DNA of 64,000 nucleotides. Origin: Sphingobacterium faecale (lineage in GTDB: Bacteria > Bacteroidota > Bacteroidia > Sphingobacteriales > Sphingobacteriaceae). The notes beneath the pieces are model-generated. The model worked only from the letters and a program-made list of their open reading frames with translations. It had not been told where the DNA came from and made no database searches. Positions 26,077-33,606 of this stretch are shown one piece after another (position 1 is the first letter of the stretch; each line of letters begins with the position of its first letter). The translations under genes and the position numbers were made by a program. The stretch lies in the NCBI RefSeq assembly GCF_016746095.1, contig NZ_JAERTY010000008.1, positions 248,001 to 312,000 of the forward strand, read 5' to 3'.

Positions 26077-26352
26077 ATGAACATACTATTGACACCGCTG
26101 CAATTGCAGACATTGCTTTCTTATGCCGCCGAAATGGGCGCAAAACTGGCCCTGTCCAAAACTGGTCATATCAGGCCGTACCTAAAAAAATCAGAGGCAT
26201 TCAAACGGTACGGACGAAAAAACGTAGAGCATTGGATCGGTCTGGGGCTGATTACCCCGCGAAAGGACGGCGACTACTCTGCAGCGTGGAGGATCGACCG
26301 CATGGAGATCGAAGCCGTGAGCAAATCCCGCCAGGCTATGCGCTATTTATAA
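26077..26352 (+). CDS. small HTH-like ICE protein, paralogue 2
   Basis: 91 residues from the ATG at 26077 (an upstream in-frame start at 25948 adds proline-rich text that looks non-coding). MNILLTPLQLQTLLSYAAEMGAKLALSKTG is followed by SEAFKRYGRKNVEHWIGLGLITPRKDGDYSAAWRIDRMEIEAVSKSRQAMRYL, the same fold pattern as the 25502 gene. It lies 29 bases before the first TOPRIM-type gene, so it may be first in that operon. Confidence 0.68.
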   Translation: MNILLTPLQLQTLLSYAAEMGAKLALSKTGHIRPYLKKSEAFKRYGRKNVEHWIGLGLITPRKDGDYSAAWRIDRMEIEAVSKSRQAMRYL

Positions 26353-26381
26353 CCCTATCCATCACATCAAAATCACTTCTT

Positions 26382-27215
26382 ATGACATCTTACAAAAACA
26401 ACACACCATCCAACGAAACGCCAGACCTCGTAACCCTGCTCAAAGCATTGGGGCATGAACCTGTATCGATGGGTGGCAATGAATTTCATTACGCCAGCGT
26501 ATTTGGAAATCGAACCAATAATAAAATCGTCCTAACGGTCAATCAGCAATTTAAGAGCTGGTTTGACAGCTCACTTGGCAAAGGTGGCAACCTCATGGAC
26601 TTTGCCCGTACCTATTGGCCCGATTTATCTACCGAACAGATTGAAGTAAAACTTCGGGAAATACAGGCCCAATCAGCAAAAATGGATAGACCACTACGCA
26701 AACGAAAAGCGACCAAGCTACCTCATTATAAGATCGACCGTACCTGCCCATTGGGCTATAATAAGGAAGTTACAGATTTTTTGATGGCAACCGGTCTTTG
26801 GGAGCTTGCCGATCTGAATATATGCGAAGTCCATTATTATGTCACTGACCAGAAGGGTAAGCGGAAGGATTTTTGTGCCGCAGGTTGGATAAACGAAAAT
26901 GGAGGCTGGGAAGTGCGCGCCCAAAATTATACAGGCTGTATCGGTACAAAGGGAATAACCTTTAATCCGGGAAGCCAATCCGTACTTGCCATATTCCCCG
27001 AATATGTGGATTATCTGAAAAAACGGAATGACAAGCATCTGCACTACGCATCGGTACTGATATTGAACCATCCCGAATTTTTATCCGCAGCGCTGAAACG
27101 TGCCAGCCATTTTGAAAAGATACTATTCTATGTCGATGATACGAAGATCGGATACCAATCAGCGAAAGAAGTATTCGCGGACAAACTGCCGCATACCGAA
27201 GTTATACCCCTTTAA
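26382..27215 (+). CDS. primase/TOPRIM-like protein with degenerate catalytic site
   Basis: 277 residues from the ATG at 26382 (a longer frame from 26232 overlaps the previous gene). It has the plan of the neighbouring TOPRIM protein: N-terminal DnaG-like domain (LLKALGHEPVSMGGNEFHYASVFGNRTNNKIVLTVNQQFKSWFDSSLGKGGNLMDFARTYWP) without zinc cysteines, then a TOPRIM-like region (LAIFPEYVDYLKKR... KILFYVDDTKIGYQSAKEVF). The key residues differ from the family: the EGxxD loop is PEYVDYL, and the DxD motif is VDDTKIG. It is probably a non-catalytic or altered partner of the 27233 product. Confidence 0.72.
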   Translation: MTSYKNNTPSNETPDLVTLLKALGHEPVSMGGNEFHYASVFGNRTNNKIVLTVNQQFKSWFDSSLGKGGNLMDFARTYWPDLSTEQIEVKLREIQAQSAKMDRPLRKRKATKLPHYKIDRTCPLGYNKEVTDFLMATGLWELADLNICEVHYYVTDQKGKRKDFCAAGWINENGGWEVRAQNYTGCIGTKGITFNPGSQSVLAIFPEYVDYLKKRNDKHLHYASVLILNHPEFLSAALKRASHFEKILFYVDDTKIGYQSAKEVFADKLPHTEVIPL

Positions 27216-27232
27216 TTATCCAATCCCTGCTT

Positions 27233-28186
27233 ATGTCAAAATATGTAAACGTGGACGACCTGCGGGAAATCCCAATTTCGGATTTCCTCGCCCGGCTCGG
27301 CCACCATCCGGTGCGGAAAACGGGCAAGGAACTCTTTTACCACAGTATGCTACGGGAAACCAAGCAAGATACACCATCGCTGACCGTATGGGATGAGGGT
27401 GGAAAATGGATCGACCGAGGTGGCCCAAACTCGACAGGCATACAGGGCGGTAGTATCGTCCAGCTCGGTCTTGCCTATTGGCCCCAGCTTTCCTTTGTCG
27501 AAGTACTCAATAAAATAAAGGATACCTGCGATATTCAGGTGTCCATGATACCAGCTTATAAACCCGTCAAATCTCCTACAGAACAAGAGCAGAAAGGATA
27601 CACCTTTGAACTCCTACGTACACAGCCAATCGGCCGAAACTTTGTCCTGACCAAATACCTTGAAGAACGTGGGATTTTGGACGTTGCACATGGACACCTG
27701 CACGAAATCTATTACAGAAACCGTCTTGATAACGAAAATAAAAATATTTTCTATGCTATTGGCTGGAAGAACGATCAAGACAATTGGGAGTTTACCAACG
27801 CCAAAGGTTTCAAGAGCAGTATCGGCAAGAAAGGTATATCCGTGATCTCCGGCAATCCAGATCATGCCGTTCTCTTTGAGGGTTATATGGACTATCTAAG
27901 TTGGCTCAAAGTGAACCGCCCAGATCCTGCACCTACCGCCATTGTCCTAAATTCCATTGTCCAATTGAAGAATGCCATCGAACGTGTCAAGGGCATACCC
28001 GTTGTGGACGTGTATTTCGACAATGACGATCCCGGCCGCAATTGTACCCAAAGACTGATCGAAGCCGTACCACAGGCCAAAGACCGTTCGGGTGTTTATG
28101 GGGCGTACAAAGATTACAACGATATGCTAAGGGATGCCCTAAATGAGCAGGAATTACAGCATCAACGGGCAGGCCCCAAGCGTTGA
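27233..28186 (+). CDS. TOPRIM domain DNA primase-like protein of the ICE
   Basis: 317 residues, 17 bases after its paralogue. The N-terminal domain resembles the CHC2 primase domain but lacks its cysteines (LREIPISDFLARLGHHPVRKTGKELFYHSMLR...). The TOPRIM domain keeps the acidic residues: VLFEGYMDYLSWLK and DVYFDNDDPGRNCTQRL. Proteins of this kind are widespread in Bacteroidetes conjugative and mobilizable elements and may prime complementary-strand synthesis after transfer. The function in this element is inferred. Confidence 0.8.
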   Translation: MSKYVNVDDLREIPISDFLARLGHHPVRKTGKELFYHSMLRETKQDTPSLTVWDEGGKWIDRGGPNSTGIQGGSIVQLGLAYWPQLSFVEVLNKIKDTCDIQVSMIPAYKPVKSPTEQEQKGYTFELLRTQPIGRNFVLTKYLEERGILDVAHGHLHEIYYRNRLDNENKNIFYAIGWKNDQDNWEFTNAKGFKSSIGKKGISVISGNPDHAVLFEGYMDYLSWLKVNRPDPAPTAIVLNSIVQLKNAIERVKGIPVVDVYFDNDDPGRNCTQRLIEAVPQAKDRSGVYGAYKDYNDMLRDALNEQELQHQRAGPKR

Positions 28187-28204
28187 TTTTTTGAGCGGTC
28201 GAAA

Positions 28205-28362
28205 TCGGTTATTCAGCTATATAGATAACTGGATATAGATATATACCGATAGCTTTCTATATAGCTATCCCGATATTCAGTTATTCATATATCCCGACAT
28301 CCCGATATATAGCTATCCATCTATACACCTATATCGATAGCTGTATATATGGATATGTGACC
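28205..28362. repeat. AT-rich imperfect repeat tract
   Basis: About 160 bases made mostly of variants of ATATAGCTATC and CCCGATAT, in both orientations (for example tatatagctatcccgatatt at 28259-28278 and gatatatagctatccat at 28303-28319). The two partial units alternate but no constant period holds. Such tracts occur at replication or transfer origins; no gene is present. Confidence 0.6.
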
Positions 28363-28475
28363 GATTTGAACGTGATTTATCAATCGGCCATCCCCGCACC
28401 TATATGCGAAAAACACCCCCCAAACCCACTTTTTTGCCCTTTGCGGTATAGCCCCTGTTTTTTGTTTTGTAGTGT

Positions 28476-28644
28476 GCAAGTTGTGTTTTTGTACGTACAG
28501 CTCTCGTACCTCGGCCGTACCCACAAAAACCAACTTGCCCCGGAACATCCCGGCTCCGATGGAGCGGGTCTGTACCAGGGTAGGAAAAAGGTCGCAACTC
28601 CCTTTTTCTCCTGCAAAGCTCACCATATCGTCGCTGCGCGACGA
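28476..28644. other. inverted-repeat region, candidate oriT
   Basis: Three inverted repeats follow each other: 28476-28492 against 28523-28538 (gcaagttg plus gtttttgt arms with one extra base), cccggctcc/ggagcggg near 28549-28569, and tcgtcgc/gcgacga near 28629-28645. The site lies upstream of the methyltransferase and about 1 kb upstream of mobA/mobB. There is no room for a transfer origin directly before mobA (the genes overlap), so this is the best oriT candidate in the window. No nic site is assigned. Confidence 0.4.
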
Positions 28645-28673
28645 AACATTCATAAACCTTTAAAACCATTACC

Positions 28674-29723
28674 ATGCTAAGACACGGTAGCCTTTTTTCA
28701 GGCATCGGCGGTTTTGACATCGCCGCTTCATGGATGGGTTGGCGAAACGTTTTCTCGTGCGAGAAAGATGCGTTCTGCCGAACCGTTCTCAAACATTATT
28801 GGCCAAATACAACACACTATGAAGACATCTACGATTTTCGGGCAGCTCACTATCGAGGACATATCGACATCATCAGCGGAGGGTTTCCCTGTCAACCGTT
28901 CAGCCAGGCCGGACGGAGAAAGGGGGCGAAAGATGACCGCTATCTCTTCCCGGAGACTATCCGAATTATTAAGGAAGCAAGGCCGGAGTGGATCGTTCTT
29001 GAAAACGTTACTGGACTGTTCACCATTCTCCAGCCCGATAGTCTTTCTGAAATGGAGATCAAAGCGGTTGAGCTTTTTTGTCAGGACAGTGAGCAACCTG
29101 CAACAAGTACCATTATCCGACTCCAACGACGGGTTATCGGAAGCATCATTTCAGAAATCGGATCAGCAGGATATGTACTTCCCACGCTTGAAGACGGCAC
29201 ACCAATCGTTTTGTGTATTCCGGCTGCTGCCGTTGGTGCTCCACACCAACGGGATCGGGTTTGGTTTGTTGCCCACGCCGACGGCCACCGAGATAAGCAA
29301 TATAAAAACAACGATGGAACAGGCGCAGGACAGGCGACGGCTAAAGGACAGGAAGAACGAGCGGGGCAACGGCGGTCAAGTATCCTTGACAGATTTTCTG
29401 GTGTACCATGCGCTGATCTCCCTTTGGACACCGACCGAGGAAATAGCCGAGAGGATGCCCAACGAAATACAGAAGCGTTTGCTGAAAGTGCTGCCGACAG
29501 CGGAGCAGATCGATGGAACGACATTCCCCTATGGACGGGATGGCCAAGTGAACCCCCGTTTTGTGTCCGAGATGATGGGCTTTCCGAAAGACTGGACGGA
29601 ATTACCTTTCCTGCGTGGCGGGCAGAAAGCATAAAAGCCTACGGCAACGCCATCGTTCCGCAGGTTGCCCTTGAAATCTTTAGGGCAATACAATCTGTCA
29701 CCTTGAACTATAAAGCACCATGA
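28674..29723 (+). CDS. DNA (cytosine-5) methyltransferase
   Basis: 349 residues. Motif I GSLFSGIGGFDIAA, motif IV GGFPCQPFSQAG with the catalytic Cys, motif VI ENV, motif VIII-like QRDRVWFVAHA, and the C-terminal motifs IX-X RLDGITFPAWRAESIKAYGNAIVPQVALEIF. Compared with phage-type relatives there is an insertion after ENVTGLF (about 40 residues, including FCQDSEQPATSTIIR). It would methylate element DNA and protect it from restriction on entry. Its 3' third carries a second open frame with conserved-looking text (see separate entry). The stop overlaps the mobA start by 4 bases. Confidence 0.9.
   Translation: MLRHGSLFSGIGGFDIAASWMGWRNVFSCEKDAFCRTVLKHYWPNTTHYEDIYDFRAAHYRGHIDIISGGFPCQPFSQAGRRKGAKDDRYLFPETIRIIKEARPEWIVLENVTGLFTILQPDSLSEMEIKAVELFCQDSEQPATSTIIRLQRRVIGSIISEIGSAGYVLPTLEDGTPIVLCIPAAAVGAPHQRDRVWFVAHADGHRDKQYKNNDGTGAGQATAKGQEERAGQRRSSILDRFSGVPCADLPLDTDRGNSREDAQRNTEAFAESAADSGADRWNDIPLWTGWPSEPPFCVRDDGLSERLDGITFPAWRAESIKAYGNAIVPQVALEIFRAIQSVTLNYKAP
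29250..29634 (+). other. second, conserved-looking reading frame inside the methyltransferase gene
   Basis: In the +1 frame relative to the methyltransferase, the DNA reads GFGLLPTPTATEISN at 29257 onward, then runs without a stop to NPRFVSEMMGFPKDWTELPF and ends at a TAA at 29632-29634. LLPTPTA and LNPxFVxEMMGFPxxWTELPF are the C-terminal signatures that I know from another large group of phage and Bacteroidetes C5 methyltransferases. The normal frame here ends with the alternative C-terminus (GITFPAW...AYGNAIVPQ), also conserved. A frameshift product or an internal start (ATG at 29312) is possible; neither is shown. Confidence 0.45.
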
Positions 29724-30130
29724 AGAATAAAAAAGGAAACCGAAAACCCGCAGCCCATGAACAGCGTACCCGACGCTTTGAGCTCCGGTTGAGCGAAGCG
29801 GAACGGGCGCAGTTTCTTGAACTTGAAAAAGAACTTGGCCTAAGCCGCGCGGACATCGTGCGTATCCGTGTGCTCCAACATTCCAAAAAGATGCTGGTCA
29901 ATACCACCGAGATCATGAAACTATTGGACAGTATTGGAACAGAGATCGGCCGATCCGGCAACAACATCAACCAATTGGCGAAACATGCCAATATCCTGCA
30001 ACAACAGGGAATGTTGCGCGCTGTCCTTATCCGTGACCTTATCCCTTTGCTTACCGAATATGTCAGATTGCAAAGGGAATTGGAACAGTCCATCCGGCAG
30101 CTCATTAGGCTTATAAGGGGGCAAACATGA
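29720..30130 (+). CDS. mobA: mobilization protein MobA/MobC family, relaxosome accessory
   Basis: 136 residues. An N-terminal ribbon-helix-helix-like part (RRFELRLSEAERAQFLELEKELGLSRADIVRIRVLQ) is followed by the MobC signature IGTEIGRSGNNINQLAKHANILQQQGML and a basic helical tail. These small proteins help the relaxase melt oriT. Translation is coupled to both neighbours by 4-base overlaps. Confidence 0.85.
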   Translation: MKNKKGNRKPAAHEQRTRRFELRLSEAERAQFLELEKELGLSRADIVRIRVLQHSKKMLVNTTEIMKLLDSIGTEIGRSGNNINQLAKHANILQQQGMLRAVLIRDLIPLLTEYVRLQRELEQSIRQLIRLIRGQT

Positions 30131-31299
30131 TCGTTAAGATACTCGACCCCTCAACCACGTTCAAAGGGGTGCGTTACAATACGAACAAAGTGGACAAGGA
30201 CAAAGGCGAATTGATGAAAGTATCGGGTTTCGGTGCCTTGCAGGCCCTGCAAAATCTCCGCCCAGAAGATTACGTCAATTATCTGGAAGCCCAATCCGCA
30301 GCCAGTAAACGGACGAAGTACCCACAGCTCCACGCCGTCATTTCCTGCAAAGGACGTTCCCATAGCAAGCAACAACTTACAGCCATCGCCGAACAGTGGC
30401 TGAACGGAATGGGCTACGGCCAGCAACCTTACCTCTTGGTATTCCATAAGGATACAGCAAACAACCATATCCATATCGTTTCCACGCGGGTAGACCGGGA
30501 CGGCAAGAAAATAAACGACAGCTTCGAGAAAATCCGTGCCTACGAGGTACTGAACCGTATCGTCGGCGTGGATGAAAAACAAGAGGTCGACAAGAACATC
30601 GAGAAAGCGTTGAGCTATGGTTTCTCCACACGGGCGCAATTTATGATGATACTTGAAGCGCAGGGCTATTCCCTTAAACTTTCCGATGGGATATATCAGA
30701 TCAGCCGTTACGGCAAAAGACAAGGCGCGGTCTCATTGGAACAGGTGGACGCAAAAATCGGCACATTCAGTAAAGACATCAGTCGTCTGGCACAGCTCCG
30801 TGCGGTCTTTGCCAAGTACCGTGGCCAGTACGATCCGGCAATCGTTCATGTTACGGCCCCGCTTCCCGGTAACAGGCCGTCCGCCCCATCGGGCTACACG
30901 TCCGCAATGGCGCAGATGCTATCGGACAAATTCGGGGTACAGATCATATTCCACGGTAAGGACGGAAAACTGCCATACGGTTATACCGTCATCGACCATT
31001 CGAGGAAAATGGTCTACAAGGGCAAAGACCTCATGCCGTTGACAGAATTTATCGCACCGTCAGAAGACATTCCCGAAATATCGGCCAAAGCAGAAACTAA
31101 AGCGGGGAGAGTTGAACAAAACGAAAAGGAACAGAAAACGCCGTCCGAAGAAACCCCCGCCTATACCGATCATGTACAGGGAACATCCGAGCAATGGATA
31201 CCCAATATTCAGATCGACATTTCCGACGACATCGACGACGAGGCGATCCACGGACGCAACAGGAGACGTAAGCGCAAAGCCCGCACAAATACCCGTTGA
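30127..31299 (+). CDS. mobB: relaxase / mobilization nuclease MobB
   Basis: 390 residues. Relaxase family text: SGFGALQALQNLRPEDYVNYLEAQSAASKRTKYPQLHAVISCKGRSHSKQQLTAIAEQWLNGMGYGQQPYLLVFHKDTANNHIHIVSTRVDRDGKKI, in which NNHIHIVSTRV gives the metal-binding histidines (about residue 114) and an N-terminal Tyr would attack oriT (Tyr17 in VRYNTNK is a candidate). The C-terminus is charged and ends in a basic patch (RRRKRKARTNTR). It nicks oriT and pilots the strand into the channel. Confidence 0.9.
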   Translation: MIVKILDPSTTFKGVRYNTNKVDKDKGELMKVSGFGALQALQNLRPEDYVNYLEAQSAASKRTKYPQLHAVISCKGRSHSKQQLTAIAEQWLNGMGYGQQPYLLVFHKDTANNHIHIVSTRVDRDGKKINDSFEKIRAYEVLNRIVGVDEKQEVDKNIEKALSYGFSTRAQFMMILEAQGYSLKLSDGIYQISRYGKRQGAVSLEQVDAKIGTFSKDISRLAQLRAVFAKYRGQYDPAIVHVTAPLPGNRPSAPSGYTSAMAQMLSDKFGVQIIFHGKDGKLPYGYTVIDHSRKMVYKGKDLMPLTEFIAPSEDIPEISAKAETKAGRVEQNEKEQKTPSEETPAYTDHVQGTSEQWIPNIQIDISDDIDDEAIHGRNRRRKRKARTNTR

Positions 31300-31338
31300 C
31301 ATCACTTTTATCAACAACACCTTTAAAACCCACGCACT

Positions 31339-31974
31339 ATGCTCATACTTATAGGAAACCAAAAAGGCGGGGCAGGAAAAAGTACGCTCACCCTGCTGCT
31401 CGCCAACTACCTGACCCAGCAACAGGAACGGCGGGTTACGATACTTGACATGGATTACCAGCAATCACTTTCCGCCAAAGCCGAGAAAGCAAAAATCTTG
31501 GAAAATGAACCGCTGTACGAAATCGTACCCGCCGACCTTAGCCATTTTCCGGCAATGCAACGGAAGTTGGGGAAGTCACCGAACGAAATCGTACTGATAG
31601 ACCTGCCGGGCAAGATGGACGACGATGGGTTGATCCCCATATTTGCCGCCGCCGATGCGGTGATCTGTCCGTTTGCCTTTGACGAATTTTCGGTGGACTC
31701 CACATTGTTGTTTGCAATGGTCATCGGCAGGATCAACAAGCGGGCGCCTCTGATTTTCGTACCGAACCGTATCAAGAACACCGTGAAGTACGAAACACGG
31801 ACGGAAGTCGAAAATGTCCTGCGCGGTTTCGGTACGATCGCACCCGGTCTGCCAGACCGGATAGACTTCCAGCGGGTAAATACGTTCCAGACACCGATTA
31901 TCCTATATCCCGTTATCCTGCCGCTCTTAGACCTGATCTATGAACAGTACATTGCTAAGGAGGAACCGTTATGA
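31339..31974 (+). CDS. traA: ParA-type ATPase, conjugative transposon TraA
   Basis: 211 residues. Deviant Walker A NQKGGAGKSTL at residues 7-17, followed by ILDMDYQQSLSAKAEK and a Walker B-like IVLIDLPGKMDDDG. This is the ParA/MinD-type protein that opens the tra operon of CTnDOT-like elements. A role in placing the element or machinery at the cell membrane is likely; not proven. Confidence 0.88.
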   Translation: MLILIGNQKGGAGKSTLTLLLANYLTQQQERRVTILDMDYQQSLSAKAEKAKILENEPLYEIVPADLSHFPAMQRKLGKSPNEIVLIDLPGKMDDDGLIPIFAAADAVICPFAFDEFSVDSTLLFAMVIGRINKRAPLIFVPNRIKNTVKYETRTEVENVLRGFGTIAPGLPDRIDFQRVNTFQTPIILYPVILPLLDLIYEQYIAKEEPL

Positions 31975-32318
31975 GCGGAATAAAAAGCCTTGCCGACGAG
32001 CTTCGGGATTCCATGCGGAAAGGGAAACCTCCACAAGCAAATGAAATCCCCCCGGCAGAACCACCAAAGGACACACCAAAGAAAAAAACGGAAACGCTGG
32101 AACGCCTGTTTGAAAGTATCCAAAACCATGAACTGACCGGACGTGAACGGTTACTGATCCGTCTGGACGACAAGACCCTTATTCTGCTCAAACAACTGAA
32201 AGTTGCCAAAGGTATCGACATGACCAAGATCATATCTTACAGCCTGCACCAATTTCTAAAAACCCATCCCGAACTCACCCGATACATCAAAGAACACATT
32301 AAAACCCTTGATCTATGA
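31971..32318 (+). CDS. TraB-position protein, DUF3408-like
   Basis: 115 residues, overlapping traA by 4 bases. A Pro/Lys-rich N-terminus (RKGKPPQANEIPPAEPPKDTPKKKTE) is followed by LIRLDDKTLILLKQLKVAKGIDMTKIISYSLHQFLKTHPELTRYIKEHIK, a ribbon-helix-helix-like unit as in DUF3408 (TraB) proteins of Bacteroidetes elements. It likely pairs with the ParA-type protein as ParB-like DNA binder. Confidence 0.65.
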   Translation: MSGIKSLADELRDSMRKGKPPQANEIPPAEPPKDTPKKKTETLERLFESIQNHELTGRERLLIRLDDKTLILLKQLKVAKGIDMTKIISYSLHQFLKTHPELTRYIKEHIKTLDL

Positions 32319-32635
32319 ACTGGACACAATTCCTGCTTGGCGTTATCGCCATCTATGGCATTTACTATGCCCTAAACGTACTGTATGACCTGTTTATCCA
32401 CCGCCGTGCTCCGAGCGACGTTGATGGAGGAAACGAATTGACATTTGATGAAGATTCGCCACCCGAAAGGGTTATCCCCGAACCATCCAAAAGAGAAAAC
32501 GAACCTATGGTAACCGAGGGGAAACCCGTTATCTCGTCCGGCCCCCTGCAATCCACCGGAGGCATAAACCTAAAGCAGCTCGTATCGCTCGTACAGAACG
32601 ACGTTATCGAGTACACCAAAACCATCCCTTATTAA
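32315..32635 (+). CDS. small membrane-anchored tra protein (TraC/TraD position)
   Basis: 106 residues. One N-terminal transmembrane segment (FLLGVIAIYGIYYALNVLYDLF) and a polar, Pro/Glu-rich cytoplasmic or periplasmic tail; the last part NLKQLVSLVQNDVIEYTKTIPY is the most conserved-looking. Overlaps the previous gene by 4 bases. I do not recognise a named domain; the place in the operon matches TraC/TraD of Bacteroides elements. Confidence 0.6.
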   Translation: MNWTQFLLGVIAIYGIYYALNVLYDLFIHRRAPSDVDGGNELTFDEDSPPERVIPEPSKRENEPMVTEGKPVISSGPLQSTGGINLKQLVSLVQNDVIEYTKTIPY

Positions 32636-32642
32636 ATCCATT

Positions 32643-32948
32643 ATGCGACCAACCCGCTTTTTGGCAGTATTTCTTACTGTCATTTTTTTTGCCCTGTACG
32701 CAACCGCCCAGCCCGGCCTTGCCGAATTTAGGGAAGTGCGCAAGGAGGTCAATACGTGGTATTACAATTTCTCTGACCTTGCCTTTGTCATCGGCGCCGT
32801 GTGCGGGCTGCTCGGCGGATTGCGTGTGTACAGCAACTGGCAATCCGGCAAGCATCACATCGATGCGCAGGTCATGGGATGGTTCTTTTCCTGCCTTTTC
32901 CTATCGCTCGTCGGCGCCGCACTAAAGGCCCTTTTCGGGGTAAACTAA
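32643..32948 (+). CDS. traE: DUF4134 protein, conjugative transposon TraE, copy 1
   Basis: 101 residues: signal-like first helix (LAVFLTVIFFALYATAQP), then DLAFVIGAVCGLLGGLRVYSNWQSGKHHIDAQVMGWFFSCLFLSLVGAALKALFG, the DUF4134 pattern of two membrane helices around GGxRVYxxW. It corresponds to VirB2-like pilin/channel subunits of Bacteroidetes type IV systems. A second copy follows directly. Confidence 0.87.
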   Translation: MRPTRFLAVFLTVIFFALYATAQPGLAEFREVRKEVNTWYYNFSDLAFVIGAVCGLLGGLRVYSNWQSGKHHIDAQVMGWFFSCLFLSLVGAALKALFGVN

Positions 32949-32989
32949 CAATCCAATCATTTTTTATTCACTTTTTATCCATTATCTCT

Positions 32990-33298
32990 ATGACAGTAAA
33001 CACTAAAAAACTGTTCGCAATGGCCGCGCTTTGCCTTTCGGCGGCCCAATCAACATTCGCACAAGGTGGTACCGTGGGTATCGATGCCGCCACATCATCA
33101 TTGACCAGCTACGTAGACCCCATTTCGACGCTCATTCTGGCCATCGGTGCCGTTGTTGGGTTGATCGGGGGAATACGGGTGTACATCAAATGGAACAGCG
33201 GAGATCAGGACATCAACAAAGAATTGATGTCGTGGGGAGGTTCCTGCCTGTTCTTGGTACTCGTGTCGGTGGTCATCAAAGCGTTTTTCGGCGTATGA
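32990..33298 (+). CDS. traE: DUF4134 protein, conjugative transposon TraE, copy 2
   Basis: 102 residues from the ATG at 32990, chosen because it opens on a signal peptide (MTVNTKKLFAMAALCLSAAQSTFAQ); a longer frame overlaps copy 1. DPISTLILAIGAVVGLIGGIRVYIKWNSGDQDINKELMSWGGSCLFLVLVSVVIKAFFGV matches copy 1 throughout. This second copy looks closer to the usual TraE. Its stop codon overlaps the traF start. Confidence 0.88.
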   Translation: MTVNTKKLFAMAALCLSAAQSTFAQGGTVGIDAATSSLTSYVDPISTLILAIGAVVGLIGGIRVYIKWNSGDQDINKELMSWGGSCLFLVLVSVVIKAFFGV

Positions 33299-33606
33299 CA
33301 CACGGGCGTTATCCAATCTATAAGGGGCTGCAAAAGCCCCTTATTTACCGCGGTTTCAAGGGCAAGTTTATCTATTGGGGCATAGGTTCCCTTATCGGAG
33401 GTCTGGCCCTCGGCGGGCTTATCGGCGCACTGACCAACCTGATCCTGGGCGGCTTTGCCACCCTTGTCCTGATGGGTGCAGGGCTTGCCTATACATTCAT
33501 GAAACAGGGTAACGGTCTCCATGACAAAACCCGCCACCGAGGCGTATTTATCCACCCCGTCCATTTATCGATCAGCTATGAGAACAGAAAGAAAGACAGC
33601 CTTTGA
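33295..33606 (+). CDS. traF: DUF4133 protein, conjugative transposon TraF
   Basis: 103 residues. MTHGRYPIYKGLQKPLIYRGFKGKFIYWGIGSLIGGLALGGLIGALTNLILGGFATLVLMGAGLAYTFMKQGNGLHDKTRHRG: the YPIYKGL opening and two membrane helices are the DUF4133 (VirB3-like) signature. Translation is coupled to traE by ATGA. Confidence 0.88.
   Translation: MTHGRYPIYKGLQKPLIYRGFKGKFIYWGIGSLIGGLALGGLIGALTNLILGGFATLVLMGAGLAYTFMKQGNGLHDKTRHRGVFIHPVHLSISYENRKKDSL

Noticed and set aside
27100..27396. Plus-strand frame across the junction of the two TOPRIM genes
   Set aside because: Covers two well-supported coding regions and has no family resemblance.
28205..28362. CRISPR array
   Set aside because: Units vary in length and orientation and there are no constant repeats with unique spacers; no cas genes in the window.
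29081..29632. 183-codon minus-strand open frame over the methyltransferase
   Set aside because: Low-complexity Ser/Arg text without motifs; a by-product of codon bias in the plus-strand gene.
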